Below, piece by piece: positions 16,064-23,992 of a DNA stretch of 64,000 nucleotides; positions within the stretch are counted from its first letter, which is position 1, and every line of letters starts with the position of its first letter. The notes beneath the pieces are model-generated. The model ran no database searches, was not told the origin of the DNA, and saw only the letters and a program-made list of their open reading frames with translations. The position numbers were made by a program, and so were the translations under genes. The stretch is taken from NCBI GenBank assembly GCA_963767475.1, contig CAVYEI010000003.1, forward strand, positions 558,001 to 622,000, given 5' to 3'. This stretch comes from WHSW01 sp963767475. Its GTDB lineage: Bacteria; Actinomycetota; Thermoleophilia; Solirubrobacterales; 70-9.

Positions 16064-16777
16064 ATGGGAGTGACCAGTTCCAAGTCCAATCGGATCCCGT
16101 CGCCGGGTTTGCTCGTCGGCGTGATCGCGTTGGTGCTCGCGCTCGCAGGCTCGGCCGTGGCGCTGCCCGGTAAGGGCTCGGTCGACAAGAACGACCTGGC
16201 GAAGGGCGCCGTGACCAAGAAGGCGATCAAGAAGGGCGCCGTGACCAAGAAGGCGCTGGCGGCCAACGCTGTCGCCACCTCGGCGCTCGCCGACGGCGCC
16301 GTGACCACGCCCAAGCTCGCCTCAGGCGCGGTCGAAGGCGGCAAGATCGCCGCCAGCGCCGTCGACGGAGCCAAGATCGCCGCGGGCGCGGTCGACGGCG
16401 GCAAGATCGCCGACGGCGTCGTTACCACCGCCAAGCTCGCCCCCGAGGCGCGCACGTACTCGCTGCGTGTGGCCGTGGACGGCAGCTCGTTCGGCGGCTC
16501 ACCGGGCGTCAGCTCGGAGCGGGTCGGAGCCGGCCTGTACTTCGTTCGCTTCCCGGTCAGCGTGCGCAACTACGCGCTCGTAGCATCGCCGAGCGGAGGC
16601 GCCGAGAACGCCGACGCGCGGGTCTACATCAACCGCTGCGGCGGCGGACCCGGCGAGATCGGCGGCTGCTCGCCGCCGGCGGTCAACAACAACCCGCAGA
16701 CGTTGTTCATCGAGACCAACGACGACGGCGACGCCGCCAACGAGGACCTGAGCTTCGATATCGCTGCGACGCCGTAG
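16064..16777 (+). CDS. Secreted protein with GAVT/GGKIA tandem repeats
   Basis: A 237-residue exported protein. A basic N-terminus and hydrophobic segment (GLLVGVIALVLALAGSAVA, about residues 13-31) form a signal peptide. Residues 38-125 are a short-period repeat built from units such as GAVTKKAIKK, GAVTTPKLA and GAVDGGKIA, about 10 residues each, typical of a beta-solenoid or collagen-like stalk. The C-terminal 110 residues form a beta-rich domain with two cysteine-flanked NRCGGG and GGCSPP segments. The ATG is preceded by GAGGAGGT. A strong terminator follows at 16803. The protein is probably on the cell surface; no enzyme motif is visible. Confidence 0.8.
   Translation: MGVTSSKSNRIPSPGLLVGVIALVLALAGSAVALPGKGSVDKNDLAKGAVTKKAIKKGAVTKKALAANAVATSALADGAVTTPKLASGAVEGGKIAASAVDGAKIAAGAVDGGKIADGVVTTAKLAPEARTYSLRVAVDGSSFGGSPGVSSERVGAGLYFVRFPVSVRNYALVASPSGGAENADARVYINRCGGGPGEIGGCSPPAVNNNPQTLFIETNDDGDAANEDLSFDIAATP
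16178..16440 (+). repeat. Tandem GAVT/GGKIA-type repeats within a coding gene
   Basis: The codons for 'gcgccgtgacc' and 'gacggcggcaagatcgcc'-type units recur about eight times here. They encode units of about ten residues with Gly-Ala-Val at the start and Lys-x-Ala/Lys-Ile-Ala at the end. Confidence 0.7.
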
Positions 16778-16802
16778 CGGTCGAGAGCTCTGAGCGAGAA
16801 AG

Positions 16803-16826
16803 GGCCGCCGCGTGGCGGCCTTTTTT
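16803..16826 (+). terminator. Rho-independent terminator
   Basis: Stem GGCCGCC (16803-16809), loop GCGT, stem GGCGGCC (16814-16820), then six T. It lies 26 bases after the stop of the secreted repeat-protein gene and before the convergent pyrophosphatase gene. It is the clearest intrinsic terminator in the window. Confidence 0.93.
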
Positions 16827-16851
16827 CTTGCCTCCAGCGGTTGGTGGGGCC

Positions 16852-17385
16852 CTAGCTGCGTCGCGGGGCGTCGTGCTCCATCTGCAGCCGCCGCCCGTCG
16901 GCGATCACCTCGAGCGCCTTCTCGCGCGACTGCCAGCCGTCGACCTGCACCTGCTTGCCCTCGAGCTGCTTGTAGACCGAGAAGAAGTGGGTGATCTCAC
17001 GCTGCAGCTGCTCGGGGATGTCGTCGAGCGTCTCGGCGTGGTTCCACCCCGGGTCCTGGGTCGGCACGCAGACGACCTTGTCGTCCTCCCCCTTCTCGTC
17101 CTGCATCACGAACAGGGCGATCGGCTTGACCGGGATCACGCAGCCGGGGAAGGTCGGCTCCGAGACACAGACCATCGCGTCGAGTGGATCGCCGTCGCGG
17201 CCTCGATGGCCCATGAGGAAGCCGTAGTCGGTCGGGTAGACCATCGATGAGGAGAGGAAGCGGTCGAGCACCAGCCTGCCGACGCCCTCGTCGAACTCGT
17301 ATTTGTTGCGGCTCCCCTTCGGGATTTCGACCAGCGCCAGGAGCTCGTGGGTGATCGGGTGCTCCTCGGTGAGGTGATCCAGCAT
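16852..17385 (-). CDS. ppa: Inorganic pyrophosphatase, family I
   Basis: A 177-residue soluble pyrophosphatase hydrolysing PPi to phosphate. The KGSRNKYEFDE substrate loop, YPTDYGFLMG and the metal-binding signature DGDPLDAMV (three aspartates) are all present at the expected positions. The length is standard for bacterial family I enzymes. The start is the ATG at 17383-17385; upstream in-frame sequence is the antisense of the next gene. It is divergent from the lipoprotein gene with 42 bases between. Confidence 0.96.
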   Translation of the reverse strand: MLDHLTEEHPITHELLALVEIPKGSRNKYEFDEGVGRLVLDRFLSSSMVYPTDYGFLMGHRGRDGDPLDAMVCVSEPTFPGCVIPVKPIALFVMQDEKGEDDKVVCVPTQDPGWNHAETLDDIPEQLQREITHFFSVYKQLEGKQVQVDGWQSREKALEVIADGRRLQMEHDAPRRS

Positions 17386-17427
17386 GCGGGCAAGCGTATC
17401 GACGCACACAAGTAGGCTCCTGGCCGA

Positions 17428-18396
17428 ATGAGAAGGGTCGTCGCGTCGCTGGCGGCCGCGATCGCAGCGCTCGCCCTGGTCGCGTGCGGCGATCGCGGCG
17501 CTGAACCGGGCGCCTCCAGCGAGGCGACCCTGGTCTTGGACTTCCAGCCGAACGCCGTCCACGCCGGGATCTACGCGGCGCAGGCGAGCGGCGCCTACGA
17601 GGACGCCGCGATCGAGCTCGCCGTGCGCGAGCCCTCCGCCTCCACCGACGCACCGAAGCTGCTCCAGAGCGGCAAGGCCGAGTTCGCGATCCTCGACATC
17701 CACGACCTGGCGCTGGCGCGCGAACGCGGCCTCGACCTGATCGGAATCGGCGCGATCGTCCACCGCCCGCTCGCCGCCGTGATCGCCCGCGACGGCGATG
17801 CCGTGCGCACCCCGGCCGACCTCGAGGGCGGCTCGGTCGGAGTCACGGGGCTGCCCTCCGACGACGCGGTGCTCGACTCGGTGCTCGCCGCCTCAGAGGT
17901 CGACCCCGAAGCCGTCGAGCGGGTGACGATCGGCTTCGACGCGGTCGCCGCGCTCTCGGCCGGGCGCCTCGATGCCGCCACCGCGTTCTGGAACGCCGAA
18001 GGCGTGACCATGAGCCGGCTCGGGATCCCGACGAGGGAGTTTCGCGTCGACGAGTTCGGCGCCCCGCGCTATCCCGAGCTGGTGCTGACGACGACCGCCG
18101 AGACCCTTGCCGAGCGCCCCGAGCTCGTCGCGGAGATGGTCTCGGCCACCGGACTGGGCTACGACGCGACGGTCGAGGACCCGGATGGCGCTCTCGATCA
18201 CCTGCTCGCCGCGGTGCCGGAGCTCGACCCCGACGAGCAGCGCGCCCAGCTCGACGCCCTGCTCGAGGCGCGGGCGCTCGGTCCCGGTGTCGGCCTCGAT
18301 CGCGAGGCGCTCGAAGCATGGGCAAGCTGGGAGGCCGAGCGCGGGATCGTCGCCCAACCGCCGGCTTTAGAGCAAATCTTCCTGCTGGACGATTAG
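17428..18396 (+). CDS. NMT1/THI5-like ABC transporter substrate-binding lipoprotein
   Basis: A 322-residue exported lipoprotein. The signal ends with the lipobox LVAC (Cys about residue 20). The body resembles periplasmic-binding proteins of the NMT1/SsuA family: LVLDFQPNAVHAGIYAAQASG near the N-terminus and KLLQSGKAEFAILDIHDLALARERGL are the usual ligand-site blocks. Relatives bind thiamine precursors, riboflavin, nitrate or alkanesulfonates. No permease or ATPase gene is adjacent, so the transporter partner must be elsewhere, and the ligand is unknown. Confidence 0.88.
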   Translation: MRRVVASLAAAIAALALVACGDRGAEPGASSEATLVLDFQPNAVHAGIYAAQASGAYEDAAIELAVREPSASTDAPKLLQSGKAEFAILDIHDLALARERGLDLIGIGAIVHRPLAAVIARDGDAVRTPADLEGGSVGVTGLPSDDAVLDSVLAASEVDPEAVERVTIGFDAVAALSAGRLDAATAFWNAEGVTMSRLGIPTREFRVDEFGAPRYPELVLTTTAETLAERPELVAEMVSATGLGYDATVEDPDGALDHLLAAVPELDPDEQRAQLDALLEARALGPGVGLDREALEAWASWEAERGIVAQPPALEQIFLLDD

Positions 18397-18410
18397 CCGA
18401 TGTCCCACGC

Positions 18411-18439
18411 CTAAAGTGCTCCGTCGCCGCGGTCGATGG
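18411..18439 (+). promoter_or_regulatory. Candidate flagellar-sigma (FliA/SigD)-type promoter
   Basis: CTAAAGT at 18411-18417 and GTCGATGG at 18432-18439 are separated so that TAAA and the second box are 16 bases apart. The known FliA/SigD pattern is TAAA, 15 bases, GCCGATAA/T. The match is partial, with one extra spacer base and three mismatches in the -10 part. The site is 26 bases before the GGDEF-EAL start. It is offered as a candidate only. Confidence 0.35.
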
Positions 18440-18476
18440 GCTTCCCGGAGAAAGCCTCCGCCCTATGCCATCGACC
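18431..18476 (+). promoter_or_regulatory. Hairpin spanning the start codon of the GGDEF-EAL gene
   Basis: GGTCGATGG (18431-18439) is an exact reverse complement of CCATCGACC (18468-18476). Inside, GGGC pairs with GCCC, and CGGAG (18446-18450) pairs with CTCCG (18456-18460) over the loop AAAGC. The ATG at 18465 sits within the stem. It could control translation initiation, or be partly fortuitous if the left arm is the -10 box. Confidence 0.4.
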
Positions 18477-20486
18477 CCCACGTCAAGCCCGCGAGTAGCG
18501 ATCCCGGCGCGTTCGCGCGCGCTGATCCCTGCCGCGGCCACCTGCGGGCTGCTCTGGGTCGGCACCGTGCTCGTCGCGGGCTTTCAGATCGAGGGCCCGG
18601 CCGTGATTCTGCTCGGCGTCGCCGGCGTGCTCGCGACCGCCGTGTTGATGCTGATCATCCAGCGCCAGCACTCGACCCTGCGCAGCCTCGCCGGCACCGA
18701 TTCGCTCACCGGCCTCTTCAACCACCGCAGCTTCCACGAGATCCTCGCGGCCGAGCTCGAACGCGCCAAGGACCTGCGGATCCCGGTGGCGGTCGTGGTC
18801 TGCAACCTCGACAACTTCAAGCGCATCAACGACACCCACGGCCACCCGTATGGCGACGAGGTCCTGCGCGGCGTCGGCGCCGCGATCAGGCGCGTCACCC
18901 GGGCCGGCGACACCGCCGCCCGGATCGGCGGCGAGGAGTTCGCGCTGATCCTCCCCGGCTCCGACTCCAACACCGCCTTCGCCGTCGCCGAGCGCACCCG
19001 CGAAGCGATCGCCGCGGTGCCGGTGCACGGCTTTGCCCTCAGCTGCTCGGCGGGGGTCGCCGCGTACCCGGGCGACGCCGAGGATGCCTCCACCCTCTGC
19101 CAGCTCGCCGACAGCGCCCTGTACTGGGCCAAGCGCGGCGGCAAGCGGCGCACCCGGCGCTTCGACGCCGAGCATTCCCCGGCGACCTGGACCGACCGCC
19201 AGCGAATCGAGGTCGAGGAGCTTCTGCGAACGGACCGGCCGATCACGCCGGTGTATCAGCCCGTGGTCAGCCTCGGGACCGGACGCGTGGTCGGCTACGA
19301 GGCCCTGGCCCGGTTCCCTGGCACCAGCGGCCGCACCCCCGATGTCTGGTTCGCCCAAGCCCACGGCTGCGGCCTCGGCCCCGAGCTCGAGGCGGTCGCG
19401 ATCAGGGCCGCGCTGGAGCCGCTCGGCCGCCCCTTCGACGCTCATCTGGCGGTCAATGTGAGCCCCTCGGCGCTCACCTCCGATGTGGTCCAGGACGCAC
19501 TCAGCGGAAACCTCGAGGGCCTCGTGATCGAGATCACCGAGCACGAGTTCGTACCCGACGACGACTCGCTGACCGCCGCCGTCGCCGATCTGCGCGGGCG
19601 CGGCGCGCTGATCGCGATCGACGACGCCGGCGCCGGCCACGCGGGACTGAAGCAGCTGATGCGGGTGCGCCCGGACATCGTCAAGCTCGACCGCGCCCTG
19701 ATCCACGACATCCACCGCGACGCCGCCCGCATGGCGCTGGTCGAGTCGTTCGTGCGCTTCGCCCGCGACGTCGGCGCGACCGTCTGCGCCGAGGGGATCG
19801 AGAGCCTCGACGAGCTCGCCGTGGTCGCCGACCTCGACGTCCAGTGGGGCCAGGGCTACGTTCTTGCGCGCCCCGAGCCGCCGTGGATCGAGGTCTCGCC
19901 GATCGCCGCCGAGGTATGCCGGGTCGCACTCGCCGACACCTTCCGCTCGCTGCCCACCGAGCACCATCCGCTCGGCTCCAGCGACCGCCGTCTCGTCCAC
20001 GTCAGCGCCCGCCTCGCCTCGGCGCGCTCGCCGCGCGACCTCGAGGGCGCGCTCGCCCTGATCGCCGCCGAGCTCGGCTCCTCGAAGGTCTGCCTCTCGG
20101 CCTGGCATGAGGCCGATCGGGTGCTCGAGACCCTGGCGGAGAACGGCGACCGCTCCGATCAGACGATCTTCCCGATCGCCGACTTTCCGCTCAGCGCCCG
20201 GGTCATCCGCGACAAGGAGGCGGTGCAGACGGTGGTCGGCGACCCCGAGAGCGACCCGCACGAGGTCGAGCTCCTGCTCTCCCTCGGCGAGCGCTCGCTG
20301 CTGATGGTCCCGGTGGTCAGCCGCGGCGAGAGCATCGGCATCATCGAGGCCTATCGCACCGACGAGCGCGCCTGGTCGCGGGCGGAGATCAACCGCGCCC
20401 GCGTGATCGCCAGCCAGTTCGCCTCGGTGATCCCGACGCTGGCCACCGAGCGCGAGCGTCGCGCGCGCGAGCAGCCGCCCGTCTAG
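18465..20486 (+). CDS. Membrane GGDEF-EAL-GAF cyclic-di-GMP protein
   Basis: A 673-residue signalling protein with, in order: two transmembrane helices (about residues 13-60), a GGDEF domain (about 75-235) with the active-site signature RIGGEEF, an EAL phosphodiesterase domain (about 250-500), and a C-terminal GAF domain (about 510-665). The EAL catalytic set looks complete: YEALARF, NVSPSA, EITEHE, IDDAGAGHAG, DIVKLD and CAEGIES. Both synthesis and hydrolysis of c-di-GMP are therefore possible. The GAF domain probably senses a ligand. The ATG at 18465 is the only reasonable start; the SD GGAG is distant and lies within a hairpin. Confidence 0.93.
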   Translation: MPSTPTSSPRVAIPARSRALIPAAATCGLLWVGTVLVAGFQIEGPAVILLGVAGVLATAVLMLIIQRQHSTLRSLAGTDSLTGLFNHRSFHEILAAELERAKDLRIPVAVVVCNLDNFKRINDTHGHPYGDEVLRGVGAAIRRVTRAGDTAARIGGEEFALILPGSDSNTAFAVAERTREAIAAVPVHGFALSCSAGVAAYPGDAEDASTLCQLADSALYWAKRGGKRRTRRFDAEHSPATWTDRQRIEVEELLRTDRPITPVYQPVVSLGTGRVVGYEALARFPGTSGRTPDVWFAQAHGCGLGPELEAVAIRAALEPLGRPFDAHLAVNVSPSALTSDVVQDALSGNLEGLVIEITEHEFVPDDDSLTAAVADLRGRGALIAIDDAGAGHAGLKQLMRVRPDIVKLDRALIHDIHRDAARMALVESFVRFARDVGATVCAEGIESLDELAVVADLDVQWGQGYVLARPEPPWIEVSPIAAEVCRVALADTFRSLPTEHHPLGSSDRRLVHVSARLASARSPRDLEGALALIAAELGSSKVCLSAWHEADRVLETLAENGDRSDQTIFPIADFPLSARVIRDKEAVQTVVGDPESDPHEVELLLSLGERSLLMVPVVSRGESIGIIEAYRTDERAWSRAEINRARVIASQFASVIPTLATERERRAREQPPV

Positions 20487-20502
20487 CGCCCACCGACGGC
20501 CT

Positions 20503-20865
20503 TCAGAGCGAGCGCCGGGCGCGAAACTCGCGCCGCACCGACTCCGGGCGGCCCCACATCTGGACGACCTCGGCGCGGCCCTCGTGCACGTCGCGAACGA
20601 TCATCTCACCCTCGATCCCCTGCTCGTCGAGCAGAGCGAGCGTGCCCTTGACCGTCTGCGCCGCGGCCGCGTGACCGAAGCTGTGGGCGACGTTGATGCG
20701 GAAGTGCCACTCGGCCTTCGAGTACGGCTGCGCGTTGACCATCGTCATCAGCACCGCCGCGTCGATGTAGCGGTTCTCGTCGGCGAGCCGCAGGTCGCAG
20801 ACGATGTCCGTCCAGTCGGCCGGGAGCGAGTCGAGCAGCTCCTGGAAATCGTCGGCGAGCGCCAT
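20503..20865 (-). CDS. Conserved hypothetical protein, 120 residues
   Basis: A small soluble acidic protein with no signal peptide or membrane segment. Features include DIVCDLRLADENRYIDAA, an AEWHFRINVAHSFGHAA block containing two His, and a basic end (REFRARRSL). The arrangement suggests an alpha+beta fold of single-domain size. I do not recognise a family with confidence. It lies alone between the c-di-GMP protein (convergent) and the DtxR-type regulator on the same strand. Confidence 0.65.
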   Translation of the reverse strand: MALADDFQELLDSLPADWTDIVCDLRLADENRYIDAAVLMTMVNAQPYSKAEWHFRINVAHSFGHAAAAQTVKGTLALLDEQGIEGEMIVRDVHEGRAEVVQMWGRPESVRREFRARRSL

Positions 20866-20912
20866 CGCCGAGGGATCCTACTTGCGCTTGCGCTCACCTT
20901 CCACGCGCTGCT

Positions 20913-21608
20913 CTATGCGGCCGGGATCACGCGCATCGCCGCCGCCAGGCGATGGCCGAGCACGTGCTCGTCGCCGGCCACCTCGACGAACAGCGGGCCC
21001 TCGAAGGGCTCGCGCTCGCGCAGGCGCAGCTCGACACCGGGGCGGATCCCGCGCTCGTCCAGATACCGAAGCATCTCCGAGTCGGAGTCGGAGACGCGGC
21101 TGAACGTTCCTCCCTCGCCCGGCTGCAGGTCGGCGAGCCAAACCCCCTCGTCGCTGCTCACCGAGAGCGCCCGGTCGGGGATCGGATCTCCGTGGGGGTC
21201 GAACTCGGGATCGCCGAGCGCGGCGGCCATCCGCTCCTCGAGCTCCTCGGAGATGTAGTGCTCGAGCACCTCGGCCTCGTCGTGGACGCGGTCCCACGGC
21301 ATCCCGAGGGCGTCGGCGAGGTAGGCCTCGATCAGACGGTGATGGCGGATCACCTCGAGCGCGACCCGCTCGCCGGCCTCGGTCAGCTCGACGCCGTGGT
21401 AGGGCTCGTGCTCGACCAGCCCCATCGCCGCCATCCGTTTCAGCATCGCGGTCACCGTGCCCGGGGAGACGCCGAGGCGCTCGGCCAGCGCCGTCGTCCC
21501 GACCGGGCCGTCCTCGCGCCTGGCGAGCGCGTGAATCGTCTTCGCGTAGTCCTCGATCGCCTCGGTGTTCGCCGCCGGCCGCGCCCGGCGCGTGTGCGCG
21601 CCACTCAT
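20913..21608 (-). CDS. DtxR/MntR family metal-dependent transcriptional regulator
   Basis: A 231-residue regulator. The winged helix is at residues 15-75 (TTALAERLGVSPGTVTAMLKRM). The metal-binding dimer domain follows, with HHRLIEAYLADALG, DEAEVLEHYISEEL and DPHGDPIP, the classical ligand region. A C-terminal FeoA/SH3-like domain lies at about 155-231. The length fits DtxR/IdeR rather than short MntR. The ATG (21606-21608) directly abuts the ZIP stop, so regulator, transporter and oxidase share an operon and are probably autoregulated by Fe or Mn. Confidence 0.93.
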   Translation of the reverse strand: MSGAHTRRARPAANTEAIEDYAKTIHALARREDGPVGTTALAERLGVSPGTVTAMLKRMAAMGLVEHEPYHGVELTEAGERVALEVIRHHRLIEAYLADALGMPWDRVHDEAEVLEHYISEELEERMAAALGDPEFDPHGDPIPDRALSVSSDEGVWLADLQPGEGGTFSRVSDSDSEMLRYLDERGIRPGVELRLREREPFEGPLFVEVAGDEHVLGHRLAAAMRVIPAA

Positions 21609-22817
21609 CTAGATGCTCACCAGCAGGCTGGTCAGATAGAAGACGACCGCGCCCAGCGCGATCGCGGCGGCGGTCGCCGTGTCCAGCGCCCTGCCGGCGC
21701 GGTCGCGGATCGCCGGCGTGATCTGGACGATCACCTGGACGATCGCGCCGACGCCGACGCCAAGCAGGAAGACCGAGAGCTCGTCGTTGGAGATCGTGGC
21801 GCCGATCAGGGCACCGAGGATTGCCGGAGCGCCGGCGATCGCTCCGAGGCCCAGCAGGCGCCCGAGCGATGGTCGCTCCCTGGTCAGCGGAGCGACGATC
21901 GCGAAGCCTTCGGTCGTGTTGTGGATCGCGAAGCCGACGACCAGGAAGGCTCCGAGGGCGAGTTCGCCGATCGCGTAGGCGGAGCCGATCGCGAGTCCCT
22001 CACCGAGGTTGTGGAGGCCGATCCCGATCGCGATCAGCAGGGCGAGCCGCCCTCCGGTCGCCGCCCCGGCGCCCGCCGCCTGGGTGCGGCGGGTCAGGAA
22101 CCGGTCGATGCCGACCAGGAGCAGGTAGGCGATCCCGGCACCGAGGAAGAGCAGCTCGGCGCCGCCGAAGGCGCCGCCCGACTGACCCGCGAGGTCGAGC
22201 GCCTCGAGCGACGCGTCGACGGCCAGGAACGCGAGCAGGCCGATCGTGAACGCCATCAGCACGCGGATCCAGCCGGCCTGGAAGCGACGCATCGCCGGCA
22301 GCAGGGCCATGCCGAGGATCACCGGGACGATGCCGACGTAGGTGCCGAGCAGGGCCATCAGCCCAAACAGGTCGCCGTCGGCGCTCGGGGTCTCGACCGC
22401 AGCCGCGATCTCATGCTCGATCACGACGCCGGTCGAGGTCACCATCGAGACCAGGTAGGGCTGTCCCTCCAGCCAGGGATAGTCGAGCGAAAGGTCGGCC
22501 GACCCGAGGCGGCCGATCGGCTGCTCGGCGCCCTCGAAGTTGACGTAGGCGTCGTTGACGAACACCTGCGAGATCTGGACGGCGTCGGGACCGGTGTTGC
22601 GGACGCTGAGCTCGATCCGGCCCGGGGTGAGCTCGGTGCGCTCCACCGCGAGCTCCTCGACCGGCGGGCCGAGGCGCTCGGGGAGCGAGTCGCCGCCGAC
22701 CAGGGCGAGCGTCACGAGTACGGCGGCGATCAGCGCCAGCGCGCCCCCGACCAGGGCCCAGGTGGGGACCGTCGCCAGCCGGCCGGAGGGCTCGATCGCC
22801 TGCCCGCGCGCTTCCAC
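21609..22817 (-). CDS. ZIP family metal transporter with N-terminal extracytoplasmic domain
   Basis: A 402-residue protein. One transmembrane helix (about residues 20-40) is followed by a beta-rich, probably extracytoplasmic domain (about 50-150). The ZIP transporter core from about 155 has metal-site helices IGLHNLGEGLAIG and GFAIHNTTEGFAIV. The core moves Zn, Fe or Mn across the membrane. The extra N-terminal domain is unusual for bacterial ZIPs. The GTG at 22815-22817 is 2 bases after the oxidase stop, and the DtxR gene starts at the stop, so the three genes form a tight operon. Confidence 0.9.
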   Translation of the reverse strand: MEARGQAIEPSGRLATVPTWALVGGALALIAAVLVTLALVGGDSLPERLGPPVEELAVERTELTPGRIELSVRNTGPDAVQISQVFVNDAYVNFEGAEQPIGRLGSADLSLDYPWLEGQPYLVSMVTSTGVVIEHEIAAAVETPSADGDLFGLMALLGTYVGIVPVILGMALLPAMRRFQAGWIRVLMAFTIGLLAFLAVDASLEALDLAGQSGGAFGGAELLFLGAGIAYLLLVGIDRFLTRRTQAAGAGAATGGRLALLIAIGIGLHNLGEGLAIGSAYAIGELALGAFLVVGFAIHNTTEGFAIVAPLTRERPSLGRLLGLGAIAGAPAILGALIGATISNDELSVFLLGVGVGAIVQVIVQITPAIRDRAGRALDTATAAAIALGAVVFYLTSLLVSI

Positions 22818-22819
22818 GA

Positions 22820-23935
22820 TCAGTCGCCGACCTCGAAGAAGCCCATCCAGCCGAGCTCGGCGAACTCGGTCTTGTGGGCGTGGAACATGAACGGCCCGGG
22901 GTTGGGGAAACGCAGCTCGCAGATGCCGCGCTGGGCCTGGCCCTGGATCACGGTGTCGGTGAACTCGGTCGGCTCCAGCCGGGTACCGGTCGGGTAGTAG
23001 TCGAAGAAGTTCCCGTGGATGTGGAACGAATTGATCGGGTCGTACTCGAGCGTGTTCACCAGGTAGATCCGCACGAGCTCGTCGCGCTGCACGGCGATCG
23101 GCTCGTCGAGGTAGTGGAACGGGATCCCGTTGACGGCGTAGAGCTGGTTGCCCTCGCCGTCGAAGGTGGTGTTGTAGCCGTGCTGGACCATCACCATCTC
23201 GTCGGCCTCCGGCCGGCCGTGCTTCGGGTCGACGATGAAGGTGCCGTAGAGGCCGCGGGCGATGTGCTCGGCCAGCGGGCCGACGTGGCAGTGGTACAGG
23301 TGCAGCCCGAAAGGCTCGGCGTCGAACTCGTACACGGTCGACCCGCCCGGCTCGACGAGCCCGGCGCCGACGTCGGGAACCCCGTCCATGATCGCCGGAT
23401 GCAGGCCGTGGAAGTGGATCGTGTGCGGATGCGCGGAGCCGTTTACGAACCGGATCCGCAGGCGGTCGCCCTCACGGCAGCGAAGCGTCGGTCCCGGGAT
23501 CCGGCCGTTGTAGGTCCAGGCCGGGAAGTTGATCCCGGGCGCGACCTCGATCTCCTTGTCGGTCGAGACCAGCTCCCACTCGCGCAGCACGCGTCCACTG
23601 GCGAGGCGGGTGGTCGTGCCGTAGTCGAAGTCGCGCAGGGTCTCGGTCGGGTTGAAGCCGTTGTGGACGTGGTCGACCGTCGCGTCCTGGCGGAAGGACG
23701 GCCCCTCGACCCCGCCACCGTGCGCCATCTTCGCCGCCGGCCCAACGGCATGATGCGTCTGCGCGCTCGCCGAGCCGCCGCCGAGCGCGGCGTGGATCCC
23801 CTGATGCGGCACGGTCTCGTGCAGGAGCGCCAGAGTCGGCGCCGCGACCACCCCGCCCGCGAGCAGCCGGCGGCGGCTGATCCCGCCCTTCTTCTGCCCG
23901 GGCTGCGGCTGCCCCGGTTTCTTTTGGTCCGACAC
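22820..23935 (-). CDS. Two-domain multicopper oxidase, Tat-exported
   Basis: A 371-residue cupredoxin oxidase. A twin-arginine signal (SRRRLLAGG) is followed by two cupredoxin domains. All four HxH pairs of the trinuclear centre are visible: IHFHG, YHCH, FHIHG and FHAH. The type 1 copper set (HCHVGPLAEH) is in domain 1 only; domain 2 lacks the Cys, giving the type-C-like layout of two-domain oxidases. It might oxidise Fe(II), Mn(II) or Cu(I), and metal oxidation fits its operon with a ZIP transporter and a DtxR regulator. The GTG start (23933-23935) has no SD and may be leaderless. Confidence 0.9.
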   Translation of the reverse strand: MSDQKKPGQPQPGQKKGGISRRRLLAGGVVAAPTLALLHETVPHQGIHAALGGGSASAQTHHAVGPAAKMAHGGGVEGPSFRQDATVDHVHNGFNPTETLRDFDYGTTTRLASGRVLREWELVSTDKEIEVAPGINFPAWTYNGRIPGPTLRCREGDRLRIRFVNGSAHPHTIHFHGLHPAIMDGVPDVGAGLVEPGGSTVYEFDAEPFGLHLYHCHVGPLAEHIARGLYGTFIVDPKHGRPEADEMVMVQHGYNTTFDGEGNQLYAVNGIPFHYLDEPIAVQRDELVRIYLVNTLEYDPINSFHIHGNFFDYYPTGTRLEPTEFTDTVIQGQAQRGICELRFPNPGPFMFHAHKTEFAELGWMGFFEVGD

Positions 23936-23944
23936 AAGACAGAG

Positions 23945-23958
23945 TTTGACAAATCAAA
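23945..23958. promoter_or_regulatory. Inverted repeat at the oxidase-operon promoter
   Basis: TTTGA (23945-23949) and TCAAA (23954-23958) are exact reverse complements around CAAA. The site is 10 bases upstream of the oxidase GTG, in the 57-base space shared with the divergent ygfZ gene. In an otherwise very GC-rich region this AT-rich symmetric patch could be a promoter or DtxR-type operator. It does not match a strict IdeR box. Confidence 0.4.
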
Positions 23959-23992
23959 ACCTTTCGGACAAGGGCCTGCCAGAATCCGTCCG

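Noticed and set aside
18400..18480. c-di-GMP-I (GEMM) riboswitch upstream of the GGDEF-EAL gene
   Set aside because: The AAAGCCTCCG segment resembles part of the aptamer, but the conserved CACGCACAGGGCAAACC half and the tetraloop receptor are not present, and the start codon would lie within the fold.
22874..23992. Long plus-strand reading frame fused to ygfZ
   Set aside because: It is antisense to the multicopper oxidase and has no family signature; YgfZ begins naturally at 23993.
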